Source: Artocarpus heterophyllus
Taxonomy: Eukaryota; Streptophyta; Magnoliopsida; Rosales; Moraceae
Assembly: GCA_025403435.1 (NCBI GenBank)
Contig: CM046348.1
Location: 21,449,899-21,513,898, forward strand
Direction: 5' to 3'
Length of the DNA: 64,000 nt
Position numbers and translations under genes: made by a program. This document shows positions 47,931 through 58,150 of this stretch, piece by piece (position 1 is the stretch's first letter; the number at the start of each line of letters is the position of its first letter). The notes under the pieces were generated by a model. It saw only the letters and a list, made by a program, of their open reading frames with translations, did not search any database and was not told the DNA's origin.

Positions 47931-48480
47931 TATTTTATTTGATTCTGGAGCAACATATTTGTTTGCATCACTTAAGTTTACGAAACGAATACGAAGTCAA
48001 AGAGATAGGATGAAGTAAACCTTTAGAATTGTACTACCCTCTAGGGAGGTATTAAGTGCTGATTATTGGTTACGTCATGCATCGATAGTCATATGTGGAA
48101 GGGAATTGTATATTGATTTGACAATAATCGATATACAAGATTATGATGTCATCCTAGGAACGGATTTCCTAAGAAAATACACAGCTAAGATTAGTCGTCG
48201 ACACCGCAAGGTTACGTTTCAACCTTCCGAAAGTGAGAAGTTTATGTATTTAGGGAAAGTTCCCAAAACTCCCAAGGCGTTGACTTCTGCATTAAAGGCA
48301 AAGAAGATATTGGAAAATGGATGTACCGGTTATCTGGTGAATATACTAAGGAAAGATAAAGAAGCTCAGTTAGGACCAGAGAAGGTCCCCATAGTAAAGG
48401 AATTTATTGATGTGTTTCCGGACGAGTTGCAGACTTACCATCAGAACGAAAAATTTCGTTTGAAATTGAATTGATGCCCG
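47931..48480 (+). pseudogene. G3 protease and protease-RT linker
   Basis: The active-site motif DSGAT is at 47941-47955. The flap region DYDVILGTDFL is in the open stretch 48106-48474, followed by FIDVFPDEL, the usual linker before RT. Confidence 0.9.
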
Positions 48481-49330
48481 AAACAGCCACGATTTTTTTT
48501 AAGGCGCCATATCAAATGACTCCAGGGTAACTCAAGGAAACTTCAGGTGCAACTAAAGGAAATATTGGACAAGGGGTTCATCCGACCAAGTTATTCCCCA
48601 TGGGGAGCACCTATTCTATTTGTTAAGAAGAAGGATGGAATGTTACGAATGTGTATTGATTATCGGGAACTAAACAAGGTCACGATTAAGAACAAGTATC
48701 CACTTCCAAGGATCGATGATTTGTTTGACCAACTTAAAGGAGCGTCAGTATTCTCAAAGATTGATCTACGCTCAAGATATCATTAACTTCGAGTTAAAGA
48801 ATAAGATATACTGAGAACAGTGTTCCGAACACGTTATGGGCATTATAAGTTCTACGTCATGCCTTTTAGACTGACTAATGCCCTAGCAGCTTTCATGGAT
48901 CTCATGAATCGAAGAATACCTCGATAAGTTCGTTATTATCTTCATCGACGATATTTTCATACACTCAAGAACGCCAGAGGAACATGAAAAGCACTTGAGG
49001 ATTGCAATATAATTATTGAGAAGGCATCAATTGAACGCCAAGTTCTCAAAATGTGAGTTTTAGCTGGAGAAGGTTTAATTCCACGGACACGTGGTGACAC
49101 AAGAAGGAGTATCTGTCGATCCTTCCAAAGTTGAGGAATGAATAAGTGGCCTACACCGAAAAGTGTGTCGAAAATTAGAAGTTTTCTTGATTTAGCAGGC
49201 TACTATCGATATTTTATAGAAGGATTTTCCTGACTTGTAGCACCACTCACTGCACTTACATGAAAGCAACAAAGTATGAATAGACTAAGAAATGCGAAGA
49301 AAGTTTCCAAGGATTAAAAAGGGCGACTTA
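48481..49330 (+). pseudogene. G3 reverse transcriptase
   Basis: Opens with [39 protein letters not shown] and [11 protein letters not shown] (48547-48786). After a stop it continues with [10 protein letters not shown] and, following a frame change near 48915, IIFIDDIF for the catalytic aspartates. A thumb remnant (SVDPSKVE, LAGYYRYF) follows. Confidence 0.88.
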
Positions 49331-49840
49331 CAAGTACACCAGTACTGACAATACTAGATCCGAACCATGGAACGTTCGTGATCTATAGTGATGTATCAAA
49401 AATAGGATTGGGAGCCGTATTGATGCAAAGTGGAAAAATGATTGCTTATGCATCCCAACAGTTAAAGGATTATGAAAAGAATTATCTGACGTATGAATTA
49501 GAGTTAACGACAGTTGTATTTGTGTTAAAGATATAGTGTCACTACCTGTATGGAGCAAGCTGTGAGATTTACACAAATCATCAAAGTCCGAAGTATATCT
49601 TCACGCAGAAAAAGTTCAACATGAGACAGCGAAGGTGGCTTGAGTTGGTCAAAGACTAAGGCTATGAGATTTTGTATCACCCAGGAAAGGCTAATCAAAT
49701 AGCCAATGCCCTTAGTCGTAGAACAACGTCCTTGCTAGCAACGGTATAGATGATACCAAAACCTCTCCAAAAAGGATTTGATGGAAGCAGAAATAGAGCT
49801 AGTCACAGGAAGATTAGCTGATTGATCCTTTCAACCAACT
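49331..49840 (+). pseudogene. G3 RNase H
   Basis: Gypsy RNase H motifs [36 protein letters not shown] (the usual D of this motif is N) and [13 protein letters not shown], then IANALSRR. Stops near 49535 and 49658. Confidence 0.87.
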
Positions 49841-50900
49841 ATGTTGGAGAACTTAAAAGAGCGACAAGAAGCAGATCCGTCGCTACTTAAAGTTAGGAAT
49901 GAAGTTCTTGAAAACAAAGAAACAGAATTTAGCATTTTGAAAGATAGTATCCTCCGTTACAAGAGTAAGATATGCATTCCCAATGATGAAAGATTAAAGA
50001 AGCAAGTATTAGAAGAAACTCATGAAGCACCATATGTGGCTCATCTAGGAGCTACCAAATTGTACCAAGATTTGAAAGAACACTATTGGTAGAATGGAAT
50101 GAAGAACGATATCGCATAGTGTGTTGGCAAATGCCTTACATGCCAGAAGGTGAAAGATGAGCATTAACGACCAGCAGGCGAATTACAAAAGATTGATATC
50201 CCAGCGTGGAAATAGAATCAGATAACTATGGACCTGATAACTGGGCTACCCAGAACTACGGGTGGACATGATGGTATATGGGTCATTATTGATAGATTGA
50301 CTAAATCCTACCCATTAAACTCAACAGTTCTGTAGAACGACTAGCTGAACTATACGTAACCCAAATAGTTAGATACCTCTGGGTTTCAAAGTTTATCATT
50401 TTTTATCGTAATGGTAGATTCACTTCCAAGTTTTGGAGAAGTGTTCATCAAGCAATGAGAACAAAGTTGACATTTAGAACAACCTTCCACCCATAAACGG
50501 ACGGTCAATCAGAAAGGACCATCTAGACTTTAGAGGATATGTTAAAAGCATGTGTGCTAGATTTTAAGAGAGGATGGGATAAAAAGCTTCCTCTGATCGA
50601 ATTTGTATACAACAATAGTTATCGAAGCTCCATTGGTATGGTTCCATATGAAGCTCTATATGGAAGGAGATATAGACCACCCTTACATTGGTACGAAACC
50701 CAAGAAAAGGCGTTGTCAGCCATAGATTTTGTTCATAGAACAACGGAAGATGTAAAGTTAATTTGTCAACAAATGAAAATGGCTTTTAGTCGGCAAAAGA
50801 GATATGCTAATCGACGACGGAGACCTTTGAAGTTTCAAGTAGGAGACTTGGTCTTTTTGAAGATAATGCCCATGAAAGGAAATTGTAAGATTTAGAAAGA
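49841..50900 (+). pseudogene. G3 integrase
   Basis: The zinc site is HEAPYVAHLGATKLYQDLKEH...CLTCQKVK (49841-50150, with two stops). The core follows with MDLITGLPRT, a degraded middle aspartate motif, and TDGQSERTI...EDMLKACVLDF. The C-terminal domain shows FQVGDLVFLKI (50539-50895). The frame breaks near 50890. Confidence 0.88.
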
Positions 50901-51290
50901 AAGGAAAGCTCAGTCCAAGGTATATTGGACCATTTGAGATCTTGAAACGGATAGGCGGTATAGTTTATAAGTTAGCCTTACCCTCTAATCTAGCATTGGT
51001 ACACAATGTATTCCATGTGTCCATGCTAAAGAATTATGTGCCAGACCTTTCACATGTTCTTCAGCCGAAAGAAATTGACATACAAGAGAATCTGTCTTAT
51101 GGAGAAAAACCAGTTCAAATTCTGGCACAAGAAGAGAAGGAATTAAGGAACAAGAAGATACCTCTCGTCAAAGTTTTATGGCGTAACCAACAAGTAGAAG
51201 AAGCAACGTAGGAACGAGAGGATGAAATGAGGAAAGACTACCCCGAATTGTTTTGATTTTCGAGGACGAAAATTCTTAAGGGGGGTAGAT
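50901..51290 (+). pseudogene. G3 chromodomain region and polypurine tract
   Basis: The frame 50942-51211 carries NVFHVSMLKNYVPD, then IPLVKVLWRNQQVEEAT, the core of a group-II chromodomain, ending in YPELF and a stop near 51254. The tract AAGGGGGGTAGAT (51278-51290) directly precedes the 3' LTR. Chromodomains bind methylated histone H3 and bias integration towards heterochromatin in this family. Confidence 0.88.
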
Positions 51291-54200
51291 TGTAATGATC
51301 GAGGAAACGTCATCAATAAAACCTAATATTTAATTAGGTTTAATTAATGAATTTATTCTTAAAAAAATGTGTAATTTTGTAAAAATAGTAATTTCTGTGA
51401 AAATTACAATAAAATATGAATGAGCAGCATTGATTGCAAATTTTATGGCATATGTAATGCAATGGTGGATATTGTAAAATACAAATTTTATGAGTTTGAT
51501 GACTTAGAGATTTGTGCATAATATCCATAAAATGAATTTCATGTCACAACTAATTGTGAAATTGTGATATAAACGAATGAATGATTAGAATGTAAATAGG
51601 ACATAGAGGTTGTCCTAACCCTAACCGGGGGTAGAAAGGAGGCCAGAGCAGTATAAGAATACTGTTAAATGAAAACGCAGATACGAAAAATGTTATGATT
51701 GGCCTCCAAAAGTAAACGAAAAGTAAGTTAAATATTTTTATACAGTCTAAGGATAGAAAGTACACTGAATTGACCACGACAATATCGAAAAAATACTGTG
51801 TGGTGAAAAATTACACAGTTTAAATTTTTAACTCCATAAAGTGGACACTCCTTGATTTTCTATTGGGCCACATGTCAAGAAAAGCGGCCCAATCACCTTG
51901 TGACACCTAGTGGTATACTCATGGGTTACCATGAGTCACCAAATGTGATAAGGATGCATTTATGGCAAGTTTATCACAAAAATTCATTTCTTTCCTTTCC
52001 TTCCAAGATCCAGCAGCCATGTCCAAGTGTTCTAAAAAAATTTCTCAGCCCCTAAACTTTGCAAAAATGACCCCAAACAAGTTTTACAAGCAAGTACAAG
52101 GATTTTCCACAAGTTTTAAGGTAAAATCCTAAACTTTTTCATGAGTTTTCAAGGGATTTTTCATGGGTAAAGGGCAAAAATTAATCCATGGTATTTTTGG
52201 ATGAAAAGGAAGTCCAAGAAGAAATTCAAGAAGCCTTTGAAGGCTAGAAATCCAAAAAGTGTTATTTGGATAAGTTTTGAAGTTTAAAGTTTTGAATTTT
52301 GTTTTGATTTTTATTCTTTCAAACCCATGAGGGGTTTTGAGCATGTATTTGATGGAATTTCATGCATATATGATGAATGGCAAGTTTAAGTTGTGAAACT
52401 TTGGTTTATAGTGCAAAACTGTAATTTTTACAAAAAGTGTTATTTTTGCAATTTTGATGTTTGACTTTGCAAAAGTGATGTTTGAGCACGAGGATGTGTT
52501 GATTAAGGCATGGAATGGTTTCTGCAGGGGTAGAATTGCAAATTTGAAACAGATTTTTGTAAAAATGCCATAGGGACTAAATTGAAAGAAAAAGTTCCTT
52601 CTCGGCAGATTTAAAAAATAGTCAAAAATGCCCCTATACAGTGAGATTTTGGGAAAAGTTAAAACACAAAACTGTTAGGTCACTCAAACGGTTTGTCTAA
52701 AAACTCAATTGTTTGTGAGTTTTTGATTTTTCAAGAATATATTAAAATTGAAAAAAGTGTTAAATGGCAAAAATGTCATTTTTCAAAATGATTTAAGGTA
52801 TGGTACCTTAAGTAAAAATCATCCTTGAGAAAAATAGGAAATTTTGATGCAAAGAAGTAAATTTTAGTCCCGGGGTAAAATCGTCAAAATTTTCAGTTGA
52901 GGGACTAAACCGCAAAGTTTTATGAAAACGGGGCATAATTGAGAAATAAAGAGATTGACCCACTAGGATGTTATTTTGAAATTAGTATGTGGTTATTTTC
53001 ATAAGAATAACAAAATTGAGCTCGGGTAGGTTAGTGGACCCACGAAGGGCAAAATTGTCATTTTTGTCCAAATAACCCGAACCGTTTTGAAATGTTTCCA
53101 ATGGAATAAGAAAACGACTAGAAAGGGCTCCTGCCCTTCGTTAGAAACGATAGGGTAAAGTTAGATAGAAATAAGAAAAACCAGTGGTTTTTAGAGTTAT
53201 ACATAGTAATACAACTCAATTTATTAACTAATGGATGTTTCGTATCGAAACATAGTGGAATTTAGCTAATGGCTTTGTAATTGGCCAACAGGATCCTAGG
53301 AGTCTAGGAGAAGGAAAATCGAGGTTAAGTTGCCCGACATTCGCATCAAGTAAGTACCCTTCCCACCTACAGTATGAAATGTAGGTTTAGAAAGAAATGT
53401 ATGTATACGTATACCTGTGCGTATAATTAAGTGTAAACTTGTATGTTTGCCATGATATGAATACCTAGGGGTATAGTCATGTATGAATAGTTGTGAGCAT
53501 ATTAATGTGTACCAGTGTGTACAAGATGTTATGTACCTGTGTGTACAATAATGAAAATGAGCATGTGTACCATGATTTTGTACCTGTGTGTATAATATGT
53601 TATATACTTGTGTGTACAATAATGAAATAAGCATGTGTATTATGATTTCGTACCTGTGTGTACAATGATAAATACTTGAGTATGTATAAAGTAGGTATCT
53701 GTGTGTACATTTTATGTTAAGTACCTGTGAGTACATTATGCTATATACTTGTACGTATATTAATGTGTACCAGTGTGTATAAAAAAATAAGTACTTGTAT
53801 GTACTATGCTATGCAAGAGAATTTTATGTTTCATGGATAATATGTGAGTATCACTTCATGCATAGTATGTCAACCATAATAAATGACTAGTAAATGTATC
53901 ACCAGAGATTAAGAAAAGTGTCGTACCGACTCCTAACTCAAGGGGAGTTTAAAGGATATGTTACGGTCACGGTGTTACGTAGACCTAAATGAAATTACGC
54001 AATGGTACGAACACTTGGGCCCTAATAAAGATAAGAAATGATGAGGATAAAGAAAGTTTATTAGAAAGCATAATTGATTCATGCATTCATGTGAATATCC
54101 ATATGGGATTTATGGGACATACTGGGCGTTAGCTCATTAAGTATTTCATGCTGTAGGTATTCCGACGAGAAGGTCAGAATAAGTTCAAATGGTGAGCTGG

Positions 54201-54482
54201 CGGAGAGATGGATGGTGTGCAGATTGGTTATGGAGTCCGCTGCTGTAATGTTTTCTGCTACGTATGTTTAAAGTTATTTTAAAATGAAATGTTTAAAAGA
54301 AAGATGTTGTAAAAGTAAAAGTATTAATTATGTAAATACAAGTATGTGAAAGTATTTTAGGAATTACCAAAGTTAATGTAAGGCAATTATTTATTCCCGT
54401 TTAAAAAAAAAATTTCCTAAATTTTTGCCCTAAAGTAAGTAAGAAAGAGTTTTATCACAGCCCGAAAAAGCGGGTTGTGACA
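51291..54482 (+). repeat. G3 3' LTR (3192 bp)
   Basis: Sister of 42037-45246, followed by the CTTGG duplication. It lacks the 23-bp duplication and a 19-bp stretch near 43410-43430 but has one extra GTAC unit. Confidence 0.95.
53400..53810. repeat. GTAC(n6)GTAC array in G3 3' LTR
   Basis: Same array as 44170-44580, with one extra unit of about 24 bp near 53522-53545. Confidence 0.85.
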
Positions 54483-54545
54483 CTTGGCGCCTAGGCGCCC
54501 TCGTCCTAGCGCCACGGCGCTCTTCTGCCAGAGCCGCGGCGCTGG
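54483..54545. repeat. GGCGCC palindrome array, last part (split Copia-C LTR)
   Basis: Contains CTTGGCGCCTAGGCGCC, the best copy of the palindrome, then weaker units CGCCACGGCGC and GCCGCGGCGC. Confidence 0.88.
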
Positions 54546-54688
54546 CTCTCTGCTTTTCGAGGACTGCTTTTCTCCCTTTTTCTTCCTTTGTGCTGGGGTG
54601 TCGACTTGATTTGGCTCCACATCTGCAACAATCTCTCACTTGGAGACTAATCAATCACCATGTCTCCCACTGCAGCGGCAACAACTTC

Positions 54689-54913
54689 TCACGCCTCTTG
54701 GAGAATTCCAACTGAAGTTGCGCACAGCTTCAGTTTCTTGATCGGATCCATCTTGGTGAGCATATCTCTAGATCCTTTTACCTCCCACCTTGCCTTATAC
54801 CGTTTGCTGCCATCACTCTTATCTTTTACCCGGTATACCCTCTTGTTGTGCAAGGACTTTTTACCCTGTGGTAACTTTGCTAGTTGCCATGTCCGATCCA
54901 ACTCGTCCCTCAT
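54689..54913 (-). pseudogene. Copia-C residual RT start
   Basis: Minus strand encodes RTWQLAKLPQGKK, VYRVKDKSDGSKRYKAR, the N-terminal end of Copia RT. It breaks off after about 55 residues into unrelated residues close to the 3' end of the element, so the RT catalytic part and RNase H were deleted. The linker between integrase and RT occupies 54914-55280. Confidence 0.85.
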
Positions 54914-55279
54914 GGCTAACTCCTACTTGACCGAGTCTCCAGCCTCCACGGCTTCATTAAAGCTCTCTGACTTACCTCTATCGGTCAACAAGATGTAATG
55001 CAGAGTAGGGGAGTATCTCTGCGGCGGTCTGATTGTCTTGCTAGACCTCCTGACTGGTGTGGCAGGAGTCCTCTGGTTTCCTTATGGAGCTGTGTCTTCT
55101 TGGTCTTCAACCCCTGGATTTTGCACCTCCACTTCAGGAAGATCCTTCAATGGAATCACCTCAAGCTTCTTATCTTTAGAACCTGAACCCCTGGAGTTAG
55201 TGCTGTCTCTGTCCTTGTACAGAACACCTTCATTGAAGATCACATCCTTGCTCCTGATAATCTTTCAACTTTGGTCATC

Positions 55280-55837
55280 TCAGAGACGATAACCAAGCTC
55301 AAGTCTGTCATAGCCAACCAGAAAACACTTCTTTGACTTGGCATCTAGTTTACTTCTAGCAGCAGAATCAATGTGTGCATAGGAAACACAACCAAACACT
55401 CTCAAGCAAGAGAGATCAACCTGTTTATGGCTCCAGACTTCTTCCGGTAGCTTGAACTTCAGTGGCGTGGATGGACTTCTGTTGATCAGATAAGCGGTTG
55501 TATTAATTCCCTCAGCCCAAAACATCTTTGGCAGCCCCGCATGCAACCTCATGCTTTTGGCATGCTCGTTTAAAGTCCTGTTCATCCTCTCAGCTACCCC
55601 ATTTTGTTGTGGTTTCCCTGGAATGGTTTTCCTCATCTTTATCCCATTCTCAGCACAGCACCGCCTGAACTCTTCATCTAAGTACTCTCTCCGATTATCA
55701 GACTGCAAGCAATACACCTTCAAATCTATCTCGTTCTCCACCATGGCTTTCCATCTCTTGAAAGCATCATAGACATCAGATTTGTTTTTCAAAAAGTAAA
55801 CCCATACCTTCCTGCTTGAGTCATCTATGAATGTCAC
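55280..55837 (-). pseudogene. Copia-C integrase core
   Basis: 185-residue open part with [46 protein letters not shown] and KCFLVGYD, the D-D-E core and C-terminal part of a Tork-like integrase. A stop near 55839 separates it from the zinc-binding region. Confidence 0.9.
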
Positions 55838-56597
55838 CTAGTAATTTGCGCCACTAAGGGAAGTCACCGGTGCAGGCCCCCACACATCAGTGTGAACTAG
55901 CTCCAATTTCCTGGACTTAGGCTCTCTATCGATCTTTGAAAAACTGACTCTCTTCTATTTACCAAATATGCAGGCTTCACACAAACTGTGATCAACAGTT
56001 TTCAAACCCGGCAGTTTTCCTTTGCAGTGAAGCACCTTCATACCCTTCTCACTCATGTGACCGAGCCTATAATGCCATAGCTCGGTATTGACAGCGGAAT
56101 CAGCTACTGCTGTGGTATCTCTACAACTAGAGTTCATGTAGAGAGTTCCAGCCTTGCGTCTCCGAGCAATAACCATCGCTCCTTTAGTGACTTTTCAACC
56201 TCCACAATTGAAGGTCACTTTATGTCCTTCATCATCCAGTTGCCCCACCGAAATCAAGTTGCGCATTAGTTTGGGAACATGTCTCACCTTATGAATCTTC
56301 CACACCGACCCATTAGGCATTTTTAAACTAACATCTCCAATGCCAACTATATCCAAAGGTTCTCTATCAACAAGATAAACCTTACCATGATTTCCAGCAA
56401 TATAATTCTCCTAGACATGACGGTGTGCAGTGGTGTAGAATGATGCTCCTGAGTCTATCACCCACGAATCAAAAGAACTGTCGACTGACAAGATTAAAGC
56501 ATCCTGTTGTTCTTCAGTGGCGGCGTTGGCTGCGTCATTAGTCTTGTCTTCGTTCTTCCTTAGAGCCCTGTAGTTCTTTTTCAAGTGGCCAGTCTTC
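55838..56597 (-). pseudogene. Copia-C protease and integrase zinc-binding region
   Basis: The zinc site reads WHYRLGHMSEKGMKVL ... CEACIFGK (55955-56176). To the right, a protease remnant with DSGASFY lies near 56440-56460, followed by the gag zinc knuckle region near 56560-56600, broken by stops. Confidence 0.82.
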
Positions 56598-57185
56598 CTA
56601 CAATTCTAACACTCCATTGTCCTTCCTACAAACTTCTTCCGTCAGAATAGAGTTTCTGACATCAACAAACTTCAATTTTGCACTCCCAAGAGAATTCGTA
56701 ATGGCTACCCTCATGGGTTCCCAACTATTCGGTAACGAGGCCAAGAGGATTAGGGCGTTGATCTCATCATCAAATTTAATCTCTACCGAGACCAATTGGT
56801 TCAGGACGGTGTTGAAATTGTTCAGGTGCTCTACCACCGAGGCACCTTCAGGCATCTTTAAATTAAAAAACTTTTTCATGAGATGTACCTTGTTATTGGC
56901 TGAGGGCTTTTCATACATCTCTGACAGAGCTCTCATCATTCCTGCTGTAGTAATCTCCTTCGCAACGTTGTAGGCAACGTTCTTTGACAAGGTCAAACGG
57001 ATCACACCGAGCACCTGTCTATCAAGGAGATTCCATTCCTCATCCTTCATGCCTTCGGACTTATTACCCAAGGGCAAGTGCAGTTTCCTGCTGTAGAGAT
57101 AGTCTTCAACTTGCATCCTCCAATAGGAAAAATCTAAACCATCAAATTTGGTGATGCCGGCTGCCATACCTTCTTCTCCAGTCAT
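56598..57185 (-). CDS. Copia-C gag (open, 195 residues)
   Basis: Starts at the ATG at 57185 about 20 bases inside the primer site. KFDGLDFSYWRMQVEDYL and AYNVAKEITTAG, LMKKFFNLKMPEGASVVEHLNNF are typical of the UBN2 gag family of Tork-type Copia elements. It ends at 56598 shortly before the zinc knuckle region, so probably truncated. Confidence 0.85.
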   Translation of the reverse strand: MTGEEGMAAGITKFDGLDFSYWRMQVEDYLYSRKLHLPLGNKSEGMKDEEWNLLDRQVLGVIRLTLSKNVAYNVAKEITTAGMMRALSEMYEKPSANNKVHLMKKFFNLKMPEGASVVEHLNNFNTVLNQLVSVEIKFDDEINALILLASLPNSWEPMRVAITNSLGSAKLKFVDVRNSILTEEVCRKDNGVLEL

Positions 57186-57205
57186 CGTTCTTGATTAAAA
57201 CCTCT

Positions 57206-57217
57206 GCTCTGATACCA
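57206..57217 (-). other. Copia-C primer-binding site
   Basis: TGGTATCAGAGC on the minus strand, two bases inside the LTR. It matches the 3' end complement of initiator Met-tRNA exactly. Confidence 0.93.
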
Positions 57218-57582
57218 GTTGTTGGAGAATTAGGCGACTCCTAATTCCAAGGATCGCAAGAATAAACAATTGCATAAAATAAATAGGAGAAAAGAAGAAA
57301 AAGAGACACCAAATTTTTATACAGGTTCGTCCAAAATTGAGACTACGTCTTGTTTCTGCTGCTTGCAGATTCCACTATGATGAAGGAGATTACAGATTAC
57401 AAGAGTAGTTTCTCACACACTCACAAACTATGCTTACCAAAACTTTCATCTATCTAACACCCTGTGGAAATTTTTCTCTCTCAAGAATAGAGCTCTCAAG
57501 AATTATACCTCTCACAAAATTATGCCACTCACAATTTTCACACACTTTTCACACACACACCCAACCCTAGCCATCTTGTGTC

Positions 57583-57590
57583 TATTTATA
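57583..57590 (-). promoter_or_regulatory. Copia-C LTR TATA box
   Basis: TATAAATA on the minus strand. The array ends about 105 bp upstream. Confidence 0.6.
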
Positions 57591-57694
57591 ACCAAAGGAG
57601 GAGAAAAATAACAACTAATGGGAAACCCTAGTGGTTTTTCGTTTTTGGGGCCTTTGAGTCCGACTCTAACTCAAAAAACATCACGCATCACAGC

Positions 57695-57908
57695 GCGTCA
57701 GCGCCGCGTGCTCGAAACGAGCGCTGCGATGCCCCCTATAGCGCCTAGGCGCTCTTCTCCTGGCACCTAGGCGCCATCCTTTTGACGCCTCGGTCTCACG
57801 TTGCTAGTGCCTAGGTGCTCACCCCTTGGTACCCAGGCGTTCTTGTCCCGACGCCTAGGCGCCCTCCTCCTAGCACCGCGACGCTCTTCTGCCAGAGCCG
57901 CGGCGCTG
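57695..57908. repeat. GGCGCCTAGGCGCC palindrome array with 22-bp period
   Basis: CCTAGG or a variant begins at 57744, 57766, 57788, 57810, 57832 and 57854, exactly 22 bp apart; weaker units fit the same phase at 57876 and 57898, and two more precede at about 57700 and 57720. The ideal unit is a perfect 14-bp palindrome. Confidence 0.93.
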
Positions 57909-57999
57909 GCTCTCTGCCTTTTGAGGACTGTTTTTCTCCCTTTTTCTTCCTTTGTGCTGGGGTGTCGACTTGATTTGACTCCACATCTGCAACAGTTAT

Positions 58000-58150
58000 T
58001 ACCCCAAAGGATGTGTCCCTATGTTTTTGGGAAAAAAATGCTGCAGTGGACTTCAATTTTAAATTTAATATGGGCCACAGGATATTTGAAAACACTTATT
58101 TATTTTATTTAAAAAATAAATAAATAAATGAAACGTTAAAATGTTTCCAA
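58000..58150 (-). repeat. Copia-B 5' LTR, second segment
   Basis: Matches 1450-1602. The preceding GTTAT (57995-57999) is the Copia-C duplication. Confidence 0.8.

Larger units (their letters stand above)
42037..54482 (+). mobile_element. G3: Tekay-type chromovirus, long LTRs, decayed
   Basis: LTRs of 3210 bp (42037-45246) and 3192 bp (51291-54482) with TGTAATGA...TTGTGACA ends; perfect CTTGG duplication at 42032-42036 and 54483-54487. Primer site TGGTATCAGAGC at 45249-45260 and polypurine tract AAGGGGGGTAGA before 51291. Plus-strand gag, protease, RT, RNase H, integrase and chromodomain are all present in order but with many stops. The LTRs differ by point changes, two short length changes and one array unit, so it is older than G2. 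Confidence 0.95.
32355..54630 (-). repeat. Copia-C 3' LTR, split into three segments
   Basis: Segments 32355-32888, 41940-42036 and 54488-54630 join into 774 bp that align with 57220-57994. A TATAAATA on the minus strand sits in the first segment at about 32721-32714. The palindrome array is distributed over the ends of all three segments. Confidence 0.92.
32355..57994 (-). mobile_element. Copia-C: internally deleted Copia carrying two chromoviruses
   Basis: TGTTGG...CAACA ends and a perfect GTTAT duplication at 32350-32354 and 57995-57999. One LTR is 57220-57994 (775 bp). The other is 774 bp split into 32355-32888, 41940-42036 and 54488-54630 by G2 and G3. The internal part is only 2.6 kb (54631-57219): gag and integrase remain on the minus strand, but most of RT and all RNase H are gone. 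Primer site TGGTATCAGAGC is at 57217-57206 and the purine tract CTCCAAGTGAGAGAT ends at 54631. It could move only with proteins supplied in trans. Confidence 0.93.
57220..57994 (-). repeat. Copia-C 5' LTR (775 bp)
   Basis: TGTTGGAGAATT...CATCTGCAACA, uninterrupted. TATA at 57590-57583 and palindrome array at 57695-57908, upstream of it in the direction of transcription. Confidence 0.95.
1188..58150 (-). mobile_element. Copia-B: oldest Copia element, host of all other insertions
   Basis: Two related flanks of about 415-420 bp bound the element: 1188-1602, and 32085-32354 continued at 58000-58150. Between them, on the minus strand, lie gag (30161-31118), protease/integrase (28894-30160), the start of reverse transcriptase (28463-28560), the rest of RT (14834-15587) and RNase H (2040-2645), in normal Copia order. 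The domains are split by later insertions with perfect TSDs, so the original internal region was about 5.4 kb and the element about 6.3 kb. The LTRs differ at many positions by eye, all frames are broken, and the primer site is barely recognisable, so it is old. No convincing TSD was found; TAGCC before 1181 against TAACC after 58154 is a weak candidate. Confidence 0.85.
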
